Of a stretch of 64,000 nucleotides of DNA, positions 1 to 9,266 are shown one piece after another (positions within the stretch are counted from its first letter, which is position 1; every line of letters begins with the position of its first letter). The DNA is taken from assembly GCA_002163085.1 (NCBI GenBank), contig MAAJ01000005.1:54547-118546 (forward strand), in the 5' to 3' direction. Both the position numbers and the translations under genes were made by a program. The stretch comes from Methylophaga sp. 42_25_T18 (GTDB lineage: Bacteria; Pseudomonadota; Gammaproteobacteria; Nitrosococcales; Methylophagaceae). The notes beneath the pieces were generated by a model. The model saw only the letters and a list, made by a program, of their open reading frames with translations, ran no database searches and had not been told where the DNA came from.

Positions 1-65
1 AAAAATAGCGAACCATAACTATTTATTGGGGGTAGAACATTTATTCGCACCAATTATTTTTTTAT

Positions 66-82
66 CGCACCTTATTGGTGCG
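66..82. promoter_or_regulatory. NtrC-like binding dyad upstream of nirB
   Basis: CGCACCTTATTGGTGCG is a perfect dyad with 6-bp arms and a 5-bp spacer, matching the known NtrC pattern TGCACY-N5-RGTGCA except at the two end bases. A further half-site (CGCACC) lies at 46-51, two helical turns upstream. The dyad centre is about 97 bp upstream of the start point predicted from the sigma-54 element at 143-159, a normal distance for an NtrC enhancer. NtrC itself is not encoded in the window, so the factor is inferred. Confidence 0.72.
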
Positions 83-142
83 AAAGTAGCATTGTATGGC
101 TAGGTTTTTATCGCATATGACACTGCAATTCATAGCTGTAGC

Positions 143-159
143 AAGGGTCTCTGCTTGCA
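143..159 (+). promoter_or_regulatory. sigma-54 promoter of nirBD
   Basis: AAGGGTCTCTGCTTGCA has the GG-N10-GC core with a full TTGCA -12 element; the -24 element is weaker. Transcription would begin near 170, which lies downstream of the earlier in-frame ATG at 163 and so supports the nirB start at 214. A competing match (TTGG..GC at 75-91) overlaps the NtrC dyad and is less likely to be the promoter. Confidence 0.6.
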
Positions 160-213
160 GGCATGAATTGTGCATTCGAGCATTTCAAGTTCAATCTCAA
201 TTATGAGGATTTC

Positions 214-2748
214 ATGAGTAACAAACAAACATTGGTCGTGATTGGTAACGGTATGGTTGGCCAAAACTTCCTTGAAAATTTAATGGCAAGTGATATTAAA
301 GGTAATTTCAATGTCATTACATTTTGCGAAGAACCATTGGTCGCCTATGACAGGGTTCATTTAAGTGAGTACTTTGCAGGTAAATCAGCTGATGATTTGT
401 CATTAGTTGAAGATGGTTTTTTTGAAACAAATGACATCACTATTCATATGAGTGATAAAGCGGTTGTGATTGACCGTGATAATAAAACAGTGACCTCGGA
501 GAAAGGCATTGTAATTAATTACGATAAGGTTGTTCTAGCTACGGGTTCTACGGCCTTTATTCCGCCTATTCCTGGTAATGACCGAGATCAATGTATCCCT
601 TATCGTACGATTGCTGATTTAGACGATATGATGATTGCGGCTAAGGACTCTAAGGTTGGTACTGTAGTCGGTGGCGGTTTGTTAGGTCTTGAAGCGGCCA
701 AAGCCTTACGTGATTTGAATTTAGAAACTCACGTTGTTCAATTTGCCCCTCGTCTGATGGAAGCACAATTGGATGATGGGGGCGCAGCCTTACTCCAACA
801 AAAAATCGAAGACTTAGGTGTGGGTGTATTAACTAGCAAAAATACTACAAAAATCGTTGATGGTGACACCTGCAAACATAAGATGATTTTTGCTGACGGC
901 GGTGAGCTAGAGACAGATATGATTTTGTACTCGGCTGGTATTCGCCCTCGTTATGAAATTGCCGAAGCCAGTGGCCTTGAGATTGCTGAACGTGGTGGCG
1001 TAGTAATTAATAACCAATGTTTAACTTCAGATGAAGATATCTACGCGATTGGTGAGTGTGCATCGTGGAATAATCAAGTATTCGGTTTAGTTGCACCTGG
1101 TTATGCAATGGCACGTGCTGTTGTTGACCATCTCGCAGGAAACCAGCCAAGTTTTACCGGTGCCGACATGAGCACCAAGTTAAAACTGAATGGCGTGGAT
1201 GTGGCCAGCATTGGTGATCCACATGCTACAACACCTGGTTCGTTGGTTTATACCTATCAAAACGGTGTTGATGGCGTGTATAAACGCATTGTTGTCAGCC
1301 AAGATAATAAGCTTTTATTAGGTGCCGTTTTAGTCGGTGATGCTTCTGGTTATCCAACCTTGCATCAATACTATTCAAATGGCATTGAATTGCCAGAGCA
1401 CCCAGATTCATTGATCTTGCCAGCACGTTCTGATGAGTCAGTTGGCTTGGGCCCAGATGCCTTGCCTGCCTCAGCACAAATCTGTTCTTGTTACGATGTA
1501 ACAAAGGGCGATATTTGCTCATCCATGGAAGCAGGTTGCACAACCTTAGGTGCACTAAAAGATGATACTAAAGCAGCCACCGGCTGTGGTGGTTGTGCTG
1601 CCTTACTAAAATCTGTACTTGATTGTGAGCTTGAAAAAGCCGGCATTGAAGTCAATACCGATATTTGTGAACACTTCCCGTACACCCGCCAAGATCTTTA
1701 TAACTTGGTGATGGTTGAAGAAATTAAAACCTTTGGCGAGCTAATCGAAAAACATGGTACTGGTCGTGGTTGTGAAATTTGCAAACAAGCAATAGGTTCA
1801 ATCTTAGCGTCATACTGGAATGAATATGTACTAGAAAACGATCATTTAGGCCTGCAAGATACTAACGATACTTTCTTAGCCAATATGCAAAAAGATGGTA
1901 CGTATTCAGTTGTACCTCGCATGACCGGTGGTGAAGTATCACCAGAAGGTTTGATTGCGATTGGTCAAATTGCTAAAAAATATGGTTTGTATACTAAAGT
2001 TACCGGTGGCCAACGTGTGGATTTATTCGGTGCGCGTGTCGATCAGCTACCTTTAATTTGGCAAGAACTCATCGATGCAGGCTTCGAAAGTGGCCATGCC
2101 TATGGTAAATCATTACGTACTGTTAAATCGTGTGTAGGTAGCACATGGTGCCGTTACGGTGTTGATGACAGTGTCGGTTTAGCAGTAGAACTTGAAAACC
2201 GTTACAAAGGTTTACGTGCACCACACAAGATCAAATTTGCAGTATCAGGTTGTACCCGTGAATGTGCAGAAGCACAAAGCAAAGATATCGGTATCATCGC
2301 TGTAGAAGGTGGCTGGAACCTTTATGTGTGTGGTAACGGTGGCATGAAACCTCGCCATGGCGACTTGATAGCGACCAATCTTGATAAAGAAACCTTGATT
2401 AAATATATCGACCGAATCCTGATCTTCTATGTGCGTACAGCAGATAGATTGCAACGTACTTCGGTATGGATGGAAAACATGGAGGGTGGCTTGGATTACC
2501 TTCGCTCAGTAGTGATGGATGATAAGTTAGGTGTTTGTGAACAGTTAGAAGAGCAAATGCAGCATGTTGTGAATACCTACCAGTGTGAGTGGAAAACAAC
2601 CATTGCAGATGAGACTAAATTAAAACGTTTCCGTACCTTTGTGAACAGCGATAAACAAGATGCCAACGTGGTATTTGTTGAAGAGCGCGGTCAAATTCGA
2701 CCTGCAAATACTGAAGAACGTGAATTGTTACAAGCGGAGAATGTATAA
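214..2748 (+). CDS. nirB: Assimilatory nitrite reductase [NAD(P)H], large subunit
   Basis: Cytoplasmic enzyme reducing nitrite to ammonium with NAD(P)H through FAD, Fe-S clusters and siroheme. The 844-residue chain starts with a Rossmann FAD fold (VVIGNGMVGQNF) and has a second NAD-binding GGGLLGLEAAKAL. A BFD-type [2Fe-2S] segment (CSCYDVTKGDIC ... GCGGC) follows, then the ferredoxin-like half-domain and the siroheme/[4Fe-4S] cysteines in CVGSTWCRYG and SGCTRECAEAQ. I chose ATG 214 because GAGGA lies just upstream and the family begins at this point; the ATG at 163 would precede the predicted transcript start. It is followed with no gap by nirD. Control by NtrC and sigma-54 is inferred from the upstream sites. 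Confidence 0.95.
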   Translation: MSNKQTLVVIGNGMVGQNFLENLMASDIKGNFNVITFCEEPLVAYDRVHLSEYFAGKSADDLSLVEDGFFETNDITIHMSDKAVVIDRDNKTVTSEKGIVINYDKVVLATGSTAFIPPIPGNDRDQCIPYRTIADLDDMMIAAKDSKVGTVVGGGLLGLEAAKALRDLNLETHVVQFAPRLMEAQLDDGGAALLQQKIEDLGVGVLTSKNTTKIVDGDTCKHKMIFADGGELETDMILYSAGIRPRYEIAEASGLEIAERGGVVINNQCLTSDEDIYAIGECASWNNQVFGLVAPGYAMARAVVDHLAGNQPSFTGADMSTKLKLNGVDVASIGDPHATTPGSLVYTYQNGVDGVYKRIVVSQDNKLLLGAVLVGDASGYPTLHQYYSNGIELPEHPDSLILPARSDESVGLGPDALPASAQICSCYDVTKGDICSSMEAGCTTLGALKDDTKAATGCGGCAALLKSVLDCELEKAGIEVNTDICEHFPYTRQDLYNLVMVEEIKTFGELIEKHGTGRGCEICKQAIGSILASYWNEYVLENDHLGLQDTNDTFLANMQKDGTYSVVPRMTGGEVSPEGLIAIGQIAKKYGLYTKVTGGQRVDLFGARVDQLPLIWQELIDAGFESGHAYGKSLRTVKSCVGSTWCRYGVDDSVGLAVELENRYKGLRAPHKIKFAVSGCTRECAEAQSKDIGIIAVEGGWNLYVCGNGGMKPRHGDLIATNLDKETLIKYIDRILIFYVRTADRLQRTSVWMENMEGGLDYLRSVVMDDKLGVCEQLEEQMQHVVNTYQCEWKTTIADETKLKRFRTFVNSDKQDANVVFVEERGQIRPANTEERELLQAENV

Positions 2749-3075
2749 ATGAGTGACTGGATTGATGTCTGCAGCTTTGATGACTTACAACCAAACTCAG
2801 GTGTATGTGCATTAGTAGAAGACACGCAAGTGGCTATTTTTTATATGCCAGAACAAAACGAAGTGTTTGCCATTAATAATTATGATCCCTTTGGTGATGC
2901 TTATGTCTTATCACGAGGCTTGATTGGTGATATAAATGGTGAGGCGATGGTCGCTTCACCGTTATACAAGCAACACTTTAATTTAAAAACGGGAGACTGT
3001 CTGGAAGATGAGACCGTTAAAGTTGATACCTATGAAATTCGTATCAACGAACAGCGTGTCGAAGTAAAAATCTAA
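2749..3075 (+). CDS. nirD: Nitrite reductase [NAD(P)H] small subunit
   Basis: The 108-residue protein has the Rieske-like fold of NirD without the Cys/His ligands of a true Rieske cluster, as expected for this subunit (NEVFAINNYDPFGDAYVLSRG, then SPLYKQHFNLKTG). It pairs with NirB in nitrite reduction. Its ATG directly follows the nirB stop codon, so the two are almost certainly translated from one message; the ribosome site sits inside the end of nirB (GCGGAGAA). Confidence 0.93.
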   Translation: MSDWIDVCSFDDLQPNSGVCALVEDTQVAIFYMPEQNEVFAINNYDPFGDAYVLSRGLIGDINGEAMVASPLYKQHFNLKTGDCLEDETVKVDTYEIRINEQRVEVKI

Positions 3076-3087
3076 ATGGAGAGAGGA

Positions 3088-4011
3088 ATGACACTCGATT
3101 ATTACGTAGCAGATGTATTTACCAGCCAGATATTTTCAGGTGCACAAATAGCCGTATTTCCTAACGCTGATGACTTAACTGATCAGCAAATGGCATTAAT
3201 AGCTAGAGAAACAAATTTATGGGAAACCGTATTTGTTTCAAACCCGAACGATGATGAATCAAGACGTAAAATGCGAGTGTTCTCACCGCTGGCAGAGATA
3301 GACTTTGCCGGCCATCCAATTATTGCTACTGCTTTTGTTTTAGGACAATGTGGTGATATTGAATTGTCCCCTGATGTAACGGCGTTAACCTTTGAACAAA
3401 ACATGGGTGAAATTGACGTTAACTTAAGCACCGTTAATGGCAAAGCAAATTTTGTTCAATTTTCTCGAAAAGTGAGTTCTGTTATAGATCGCTTTACTCC
3501 TTCTGCTAACGAAATTTCACATTTCTTAGGCATTAATGCAGATGAAATTGATCATAAGAAATATGCAACACGCCTAGTATCATGTGGTTTTCCATATTTG
3601 ATTGTGCCGGTATGGAATTACGATACAGTTAGAGATGCTAAGTTTAACTTCAATGCATGGAGTCAATCAGCTGCACCACAAACAGCGGCGCAGGAAATTT
3701 TATTGTTTTCTGCTAAAACGCCTTTTGCCGATTCCGACTTTAATGCCCGATTGTTCGGTCCAAACATCGGTATAAATGATGACCCACCAGTCGGTAGTGC
3801 AATGCCTGCTTTTGCTTCGTATTTGTGCTCCTTTGATTCGACTCAATATGGCACACATACTTTTACGGTAGACCGTGGTGATGCTAACAAACGACGCAGT
3901 GTGATCAATATTGAAATGGACCATAAAGCGAATACCGAGCTTGCCTTAAGAATCGGTGGTGAAGCCGTTATGGTGGCAGAAGGTAAGATGCACATTCCTG
4001 ATGTTGCCTAG
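3088..4011 (+). CDS. PhzF-family isomerase-like protein
   Basis: The 307-residue chain has PhzF/epimerase family features: an N-terminal YYVADVFTSQIFSGAQIAVFPNA, the glutamate-containing NLWETVFV, FAGHPIIATAFVLG, and a C-terminal DPPVGSAMPAFASYL. Family members isomerise or epimerise small metabolites, but the substrate cannot be read from sequence. ATG 3088 is preferred over the ATG at 3076 because GGAGAGAGGA lies directly before it and the family begins MTLDYYVADVF. It is the last gene before a strong terminator and is probably co-transcribed with nirBD. A role in nitrate assimilation is not established. Confidence 0.82.
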   Translation: MTLDYYVADVFTSQIFSGAQIAVFPNADDLTDQQMALIARETNLWETVFVSNPNDDESRRKMRVFSPLAEIDFAGHPIIATAFVLGQCGDIELSPDVTALTFEQNMGEIDVNLSTVNGKANFVQFSRKVSSVIDRFTPSANEISHFLGINADEIDHKKYATRLVSCGFPYLIVPVWNYDTVRDAKFNFNAWSQSAAPQTAAQEILLFSAKTPFADSDFNARLFGPNIGINDDPPVGSAMPAFASYLCSFDSTQYGTHTFTVDRGDANKRRSVINIEMDHKANTELALRIGGEAVMVAEGKMHIPDVA

Positions 4012-4042
4012 TTAAATTTATTTGTTTAAAACCTGGTTATTT

Positions 4043-4077
4043 AAGGCCCTCAGTAAAACTGCAGGGCCTTTTTTTAT
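4043..4077 (+). terminator. Intrinsic terminator of the nirBD unit
   Basis: AAGGCCCT (4043-4050) pairs with AGGGCCTT (4063-4070), with an inner CAG/CTG extension, and is followed by a run of T. It ends the nirB-nirD-phzF-like transcript. Confidence 0.9.
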
Positions 4078-4124
4078 GCCTTGAAATCAGATCAGTCTAT
4101 ACAAATTTTCAATTGAGAAAAAAT

Positions 4125-4141
4125 CTGGCGTAGTCTTTGCG
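4125..4141 (+). promoter_or_regulatory. sigma-54 promoter for the molybdenum reductase operon
   Basis: CTGGCGTAGTCTTTGCG keeps GG-N10-GC spacing, with a good -24 (CTGGC) and -12 (TTTGC). Transcription would start near 4152, giving a leader of about 120 nt. No NtrC dyad is visible upstream of it; the nearest one is in the leader at 4229-4245. Confidence 0.6.
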
Positions 4142-4228
4142 TAAGTACTACGGAAGACTTGAAATTACTAGTTATACGTGGGAACGGTGTGCAGAAATGG
4201 GGCAAGAATTAAAACAATTTCTTCAGTT

Positions 4229-4245
4229 CGCACTCATTAAGTGCA
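4229..4245. promoter_or_regulatory. NtrC-like dyad or RNA hairpin in the 4274 leader
   Basis: CGCACTCATTAAGTGCA fits GCACY-N5-RGTGC and differs from the full NtrC consensus only at its first base. It lies about 80 bp downstream of the predicted start point and 28 bp before the ATG. It could bind NtrC from a downstream position, or act in RNA as a 5-bp stem with a 5-nt loop. The sequence alone does not decide between these. Confidence 0.45.
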
Positions 4246-4273
4246 ATAGCGTTAGTTTATAGAGGCTTGTTTT

Positions 4274-6484
4274 ATGTTTTTTAAACGTAAAGAAAAAAAC
4301 CCAATCCGTATCGTGGATAAAAAAGTACATGAGTGGAAATACACCACCTGTGGTTACTGTTCTACTGGTTGTTCTATCGAAGTAGGCTTAAATGAAGAAG
4401 GTAATGCTGTTGCCACCCGTGGTAATGCTAATGCCGATGTGAACCGTGGTAAGTTGTGCATCAAAGGCATTTTCGAGCACGAACTGTTTGACGCGGCGGG
4501 TCGTGGTGATAAACCATTGATGCGCGATAAACCGTATGAGCCATGGAAAAAAACTGATTGGGATTCGGCACTTGATCATATGGGTGGCGAGATCCAACGT
4601 ATTCAAGAAACCTATGGTCGTGATAGCTTTGCGATAGTCTCTACCGGTCAGATTTTAACTGAAGAGTTTTATTCCCTTGGTAAATTAGCACGTGGTTGTA
4701 TAGGCACTAATAACTACGATGGCAATACCACCTTATGTATGGCTTCTGCCGTATCGGGTTATAAACGTTCATTTGGTTCGGACGGCCCTCCAGGTTGTTA
4801 TGAAGATTTTGAACATACCGAATGTTTGATCGCATGGGGCTCTAACTTACCAGAACAACATCCAATTATTTACTGGCGTTTAAAAGAAGCGCTAGAAAAA
4901 CGCAAATTCCCAGTGATTGTGATCGACCCTCGGGTAACGATGTTTGCTCAGTTTGCCGATATGCATTTGGCGATTACACCAGGTACCGATGTCGCACTAA
5001 TGAATAGTTTGATGTACGTGATTTTAGATGAAGGTCTAGAAGACCGTGACTACATCGACAAACATACCAAAGGCATCGAAGAAGTCGAAGCGTGTGTAAA
5101 AGACTACGACCCAGTCACAGCTTCAAAAATCTGCGGCATCGATGAAGATACCATTCGAAATGTGGCACGCTTATATGCAAAAGCAGGTGCCGCAATGGGT
5201 ATCTGGACCATGGGTATTAACCAAAGCACACATGGCTCTGATGGCGTAGTAGGCATCAATAGCCTAGCGTTGATCACTGGTAATATTGGTAAGCCAGGTG
5301 GCACAAGCCTTTCAATCACTGGCCAATGTAATGCGATGGGTACCCGTGAATGGTCTTCATGTTCAGGTTTACCGGGCTATCGTTATTTAGAGAAAGCTGA
5401 AGATCGTAAAGAAATCGCTGAATTCTGGGGAATTGATGAAGAATTCTTCCCGAAAAAACGCGGTATGGCACAAACCGATATTTTCCCAGCTATCGAAACA
5501 GGGCAAATCAAAGGTCTTTGGTTAGTAGCAACCAATCCAATGACCTCGATGCCCAATACAGCTCGTATTCGTAAAACATTAGAAAAACTGGATTTCCTAG
5601 TTATTCAAGATGCCTATGCCGATGTAGAAACCACCCACTATGCCCATATGTATTTACCTGCCGCAGTGTGGGCTGAAAAAGAAGGCTGTTTCACCAATAC
5701 GGAACGACGGGTCAATATCGTTCGCCAAGTGGTGGAACCAAAAGGTGACTCTAAATCGGATTTTTGGATCTTTAAAGAACTTGCCAAGCGATTCCCTAAC
5801 GGCAAAAAAATTCATTTCCCTGAGACACCAGAAGGTGCGTTTAATGAAATGAAACAATTGTCTAAAGGTGGTGATCGTACCTTGGATATCTCAGGCATGA
5901 CCCACGATAAGATTGAAGAAGCTTGTGGCATCCAATGGCCATACCGTGAAGAAGATGATGATGAAGGTGTGGCAGGTGGCGACGTGAAAGGCAGTTCGCG
6001 CTTGTACACTGATGGTAAATTCCAAACACCGGATGGCAAGGCAAACCTAATTCCATTACCGTTCATTGATAACAATGAAGTGCCTGATGATGATTATCCG
6101 TTCTGGATGAACAGTGGCCGTGTGGTGGAACATTTCCATACACGTACACGTACCGGCAAAATCGGTAATATGAACAAATATAGCCCAACACCGTATATGG
6201 AGATGAATCCAGATGCGGCAGCTGATTTAGGCATTAAACATCAATCCTATGTTCGAATTGCCAGTCGTCGAGGTGATGCCGTAGTCATGGTGCAACTCAC
6301 ACAGCGTGTATCGAGAAATATGGTGTTTATCCCATTCCATTTCCATGATTGTGTTAACCGTGTGTCCTTAGGCTTATTAGATCCACATTCACGTCAGCCT
6401 GCATTTAAACAATGTGCAATACGTATCGAACCTGTCGACCAACAATGGGCAGGTGAGTTAAATGTTGAACGTCGTACGTACTAG
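4274..6484 (+). CDS. NasA/NapA-like molybdopterin oxidoreductase, probable quinol-linked nitrate reductase
   Basis: The 736-residue protein is a molybdo-bisMGD oxidoreductase. It has an N-terminal [4Fe-4S] motif (Cys26, Cys29, Cys33, Cys62) and a candidate Mo-ligand cysteine in TTLCMASAV (Cys155), as in cysteine-liganded nitrate reductases; formate dehydrogenases are the main alternative. There is no twin-arginine signal, so it should be cytoplasmic. It lacks the C-terminal BFD domain of the second enzyme at 10493 and is instead followed 14 bp later by an iron-sulfur/membrane-anchor fusion, suggesting electrons arrive from the quinol pool. Nitrate as substrate is inferred from the nirBD and narK neighbourhood. 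Confidence 0.8.
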   Translation: MFFKRKEKNPIRIVDKKVHEWKYTTCGYCSTGCSIEVGLNEEGNAVATRGNANADVNRGKLCIKGIFEHELFDAAGRGDKPLMRDKPYEPWKKTDWDSALDHMGGEIQRIQETYGRDSFAIVSTGQILTEEFYSLGKLARGCIGTNNYDGNTTLCMASAVSGYKRSFGSDGPPGCYEDFEHTECLIAWGSNLPEQHPIIYWRLKEALEKRKFPVIVIDPRVTMFAQFADMHLAITPGTDVALMNSLMYVILDEGLEDRDYIDKHTKGIEEVEACVKDYDPVTASKICGIDEDTIRNVARLYAKAGAAMGIWTMGINQSTHGSDGVVGINSLALITGNIGKPGGTSLSITGQCNAMGTREWSSCSGLPGYRYLEKAEDRKEIAEFWGIDEEFFPKKRGMAQTDIFPAIETGQIKGLWLVATNPMTSMPNTARIRKTLEKLDFLVIQDAYADVETTHYAHMYLPAAVWAEKEGCFTNTERRVNIVRQVVEPKGDSKSDFWIFKELAKRFPNGKKIHFPETPEGAFNEMKQLSKGGDRTLDISGMTHDKIEEACGIQWPYREEDDDEGVAGGDVKGSSRLYTDGKFQTPDGKANLIPLPFIDNNEVPDDDYPFWMNSGRVVEHFHTRTRTGKIGNMNKYSPTPYMEMNPDAAADLGIKHQSYVRIASRRGDAVVMVQLTQRVSRNMVFIPFHFHDCVNRVSLGLLDPHSRQPAFKQCAIRIEPVDQQWAGELNVERRTY

Positions 6485-6498
6485 GGCTGGAGTAAAAG

Positions 6499-8583
6499 AT
6501 GAATAAACAAACACAACAAAGTGAAATCAAAGTTCAATATTTTGATGTCAATAACATTGGCAAGGTGCCGCCACTGCCAGCAGCGGGAAAGAAAAACCCA
6601 GCTAAGCCAGCAATAGAAATTGGTACCCGTGAAGATAATATGACGTCAACGCAAAAAGTAATGCGTCGTTATAACCCTTGGTTCATGATGCGAAATTATT
6701 TGGATACCTTAGGTTCCAATGCGCCGGCTTTAGATGATACCCCACGACCTATTTTTGATGAGCGTAGTGGCGAACGTGACTATGCCAAATTAAATGATCC
6801 TGTAGTAAATGATGAAAATCGCTACGGTACCAAAATTGATTTATTGGACTTGGCAGATGTGGAGGTGCCTGAAGAACGTTCAATGTTCATCAACGGTAAC
6901 CCAGAAGTCGGGACCAACCCAAATCGTTACAAACAACATGGTTTCCACTTTACTGCAGATAACTGTATCGGCTGTCATGCCTGTGAAGCCGCGTGTAGTG
7001 AGAAGAATGATAATCCTGCTCACTTAGCGTTCCGCTCAGTAGGTTACGTAGAAGGGGGCTCATACCCCGATTACAAACGGATGAATATCTCAATGGCCTG
7101 TAACCACTGTGATAATCCAGTATGTATGAAAGGCTGCCCAACCAAGGCTTACACCAAACATGCAGAATATGGTGCGGTATTGCAAGATCCAGAAACTTGT
7201 TTTGGTTGTGGTTATTGTACTTGGGTATGCCCATACAACGCGCCTCAGCTAGATCCAGTTGAAGGCCAAGTTTCAAAATGTAATATGTGTGTGGATCGTT
7301 TAGAAGTTGGTTTGAAACCAGCGTGTGTATCAGCGTGCTTGGGTAATGCATTGAACTTTGGTGTGGTTGAAAACATGCCAGATAATCGTGAGCAAATTAA
7401 AACATCGATTCCTGGTTTCCCAGATCCATCGATTACCAACCCAAATATTCGTTTCCAACAAACAAAGTCAATGCCAAACGAAATGGGCCGTACTGATGAT
7501 ATGCCTATTAAATACCACAAAGAAGAAGACGGAACCTTCCGCTCAGTGGTTGATGAAAAACAGGGCAAAGAAAGCTTCTGGAATTTGTCTCGTTTAAGTT
7601 CACGAGAAAATCCATTGGTTATTTTCACCTTATTCACCCAAGCTTCAATGGGTGCATTTATGGTGCTATTCCTTGGTGCCTTAATGGGCATAGAAAGCTT
7701 AGTTGCGATTAAAAATAGCATTGCCTACATTCCATTATTGATGGTGATGGCTGCAGCGCAAGCGATTGGCTTACTACTGTCAACCATGCATTTGGGTAAA
7801 CCGATGCGTTTCTATCGTGGTTTTAATAACTTACGTTATTCGCCATTAAGTCGTGAAGCACTGGGTGTAGCAATGTTCTTTACTGGTCTTGCAGGACTAA
7901 CTGCACTTGAGATAGTAAGCATATGGTTGCCGTTAGAAATCATCGAGACTTTAAAACCGATTGCCGCATGGTTTGCTGTTATCAGTGGTCTGTTAGGTTT
8001 GTATTATATGTGCCGCAGTTATTTGATTCCTGCCCGTCCATTTTGGAATCACTGGCAAGTATTTACCTCATTCTTTGGAACACCGCTCAGCTTAGGTAGT
8101 TTGTTATTGGCAGTCATGGCTGTGCCAGTATTTGCATACAATGGTCAAGATTACACAGCATTACTGCAAGTAACCTCAGGTTTAGCAATGTTAGGTTTAT
8201 TAGCAGAAGGCTTAGGTCTGATGGCCCATGCTAAATACCTAAATACTGAAAGTGGTGAAGGTGCAGCAGCACACTACGTTCAACAAACCACATTCGGTAA
8301 GAGCTACGTAGCACGTAACGTTTTAATTGCTGTGGGTGTATTAGTCACAGCAGCCATAACCTTTGCTTTGGCTGAAACGACAATAGGTTTGGTATTAGCG
8401 GCATTAGTGGCGCCAACTATCTTTATTACCTTATTGGCTGGTCGTGCATTGTTCTACGTCTTGGTTATTCCAACCACAATGCCGGGTGCATTCTTCTGGA
8501 AAAACAAAGGCTTTGAACAACATGCTCGTGATATTGGTTTAGCGAACATGCCACAAGTGGGTGTAGTGCCTGATTTACACTAA
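6499..8583 (+). CDS. Fused DmsB-like ferredoxin and DmsC-like membrane anchor subunit
   Basis: The 694-residue protein has three parts. The first 130 or so residues are a charged extension I do not recognise. Residues of about 145-300 carry four cysteine groups of the DmsB/NrfC type (CIGCHACEAAC, CNHCDNPVCMKGC, CFGCGYCTWVC, CNMCVDRL...CVSAC). From about residue 370 onward there are about eight hydrophobic segments with DmsC-like sequence (STMHLGKPMRFYRGFNN). It probably oxidises quinol and passes electrons to the 4274 product on the cytoplasmic side. A good Shine-Dalgarno (CTGGAG) precedes the ATG. DmsB and DmsC are usually separate polypeptides, so the fusion is notable. Confidence 0.82.
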   Translation: MNKQTQQSEIKVQYFDVNNIGKVPPLPAAGKKNPAKPAIEIGTREDNMTSTQKVMRRYNPWFMMRNYLDTLGSNAPALDDTPRPIFDERSGERDYAKLNDPVVNDENRYGTKIDLLDLADVEVPEERSMFINGNPEVGTNPNRYKQHGFHFTADNCIGCHACEAACSEKNDNPAHLAFRSVGYVEGGSYPDYKRMNISMACNHCDNPVCMKGCPTKAYTKHAEYGAVLQDPETCFGCGYCTWVCPYNAPQLDPVEGQVSKCNMCVDRLEVGLKPACVSACLGNALNFGVVENMPDNREQIKTSIPGFPDPSITNPNIRFQQTKSMPNEMGRTDDMPIKYHKEEDGTFRSVVDEKQGKESFWNLSRLSSRENPLVIFTLFTQASMGAFMVLFLGALMGIESLVAIKNSIAYIPLLMVMAAAQAIGLLLSTMHLGKPMRFYRGFNNLRYSPLSREALGVAMFFTGLAGLTALEIVSIWLPLEIIETLKPIAAWFAVISGLLGLYYMCRSYLIPARPFWNHWQVFTSFFGTPLSLGSLLLAVMAVPVFAYNGQDYTALLQVTSGLAMLGLLAEGLGLMAHAKYLNTESGEGAAAHYVQQTTFGKSYVARNVLIAVGVLVTAAITFALAETTIGLVLAALVAPTIFITLLAGRALFYVLVIPTTMPGAFFWKNKGFEQHARDIGLANMPQVGVVPDLH

Positions 8584-8600
8584 CCAGTAGAAATGAAATT

Positions 8601-8635
8601 AACCTTAGGTTGAGCGCGTAGCTCAGCCTAAGGTT
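8601..8635 (+). terminator. Hairpin after the reductase operon
   Basis: AACCTTAGG pairs with CCTAAGGTT and the stem continues through TGAGC/GCTCA around a 5-nt loop. The following TATAAT is a poor T-run, so it may be a weak terminator or an mRNA 3' stabiliser rather than a full stop. Confidence 0.6.
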
Positions 8636-8680
8636 TATAATCTAAACTGTTTTATCCCTTTAACTTTCTTCGAAATACTT

Positions 8681-9070
8681 ATGACTTTAGATGATCTTCT
8701 TAACAAAACCTGCCTGATCGGTCTGACCTATATTGCTGTAAATGGCGATGTGCTTAAACAAACACAACTGGCCGGTACGGTCGTCAAGATCGATGAAGAA
8801 GAGGGCCTTTCTGTTGAGTTAATGAAAATTAAAGGTCAAAAACCACAGGCTGAGGGCGAAAAGCCAGCTATCTTTCATTTACCACCTTTATTAGAAGCTT
8901 GGTTTGTTGCCACCCCCGGCCATTATAAAAATGAAGAACACAAAGTTGATATTATCGATCCCGACTATTTTGTGACTTGGGATATCGTCAAGAAAAAAGA
9001 CGATACCGAAGAAGGCGTAAATGAATGGTGGGAATGGCATCCTAGACTAAGTTCACCGTCGGTAAATTAA
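8681..9070 (+). CDS. Small cytoplasmic protein of unknown function
   Basis: The 129-residue protein has no signal peptide or membrane segment. The first half resembles a small beta-barrel by pattern (CLIGLTYIAVNGDVLKQTQLAGTVVKID), and there is an aromatic acidic tail (EGVNEWWEWHP). I do not recognise the family. It sits alone between the reductase operon hairpin and the nasB-like gene, with only a weak ribosome site. A nitrate-related role is possible by position only. Confidence 0.65.
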   Translation: MTLDDLLNKTCLIGLTYIAVNGDVLKQTQLAGTVVKIDEEEGLSVELMKIKGQKPQAEGEKPAIFHLPPLLEAWFVATPGHYKNEEHKVDIIDPDYFVTWDIVKKKDDTEEGVNEWWEWHPRLSSPSVN

Positions 9071-9266
9071 ACGCTCTGTTTATAATAAACCGCGAAATTT
9101 TCACTACAAAATCACTCGCAGTATAATTCGCTACAACTTCCTTATTTGTATCTAAACATGCATTTTATGGCTATTTAGCCTAATATTATTGTTATATAAG
9201 CAAGCTGCAGGTATTCATCGTGGCCAGCAATCCCCCTATATTCACTGACAGAAAAGACATTCACTA

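Noticed and set aside
75..91. Alternative sigma-54 match TTGG..GCA before nirB
   Set aside because: It overlaps the NtrC dyad, and the element at 143-159 has the right distance from both the dyad and the gene.
163..213. Earlier ATG for nirB adding 17 residues
   Set aside because: It lies before the predicted sigma-54 start point, has no family similarity, and the ATG at 214 has a proper ribosome site.
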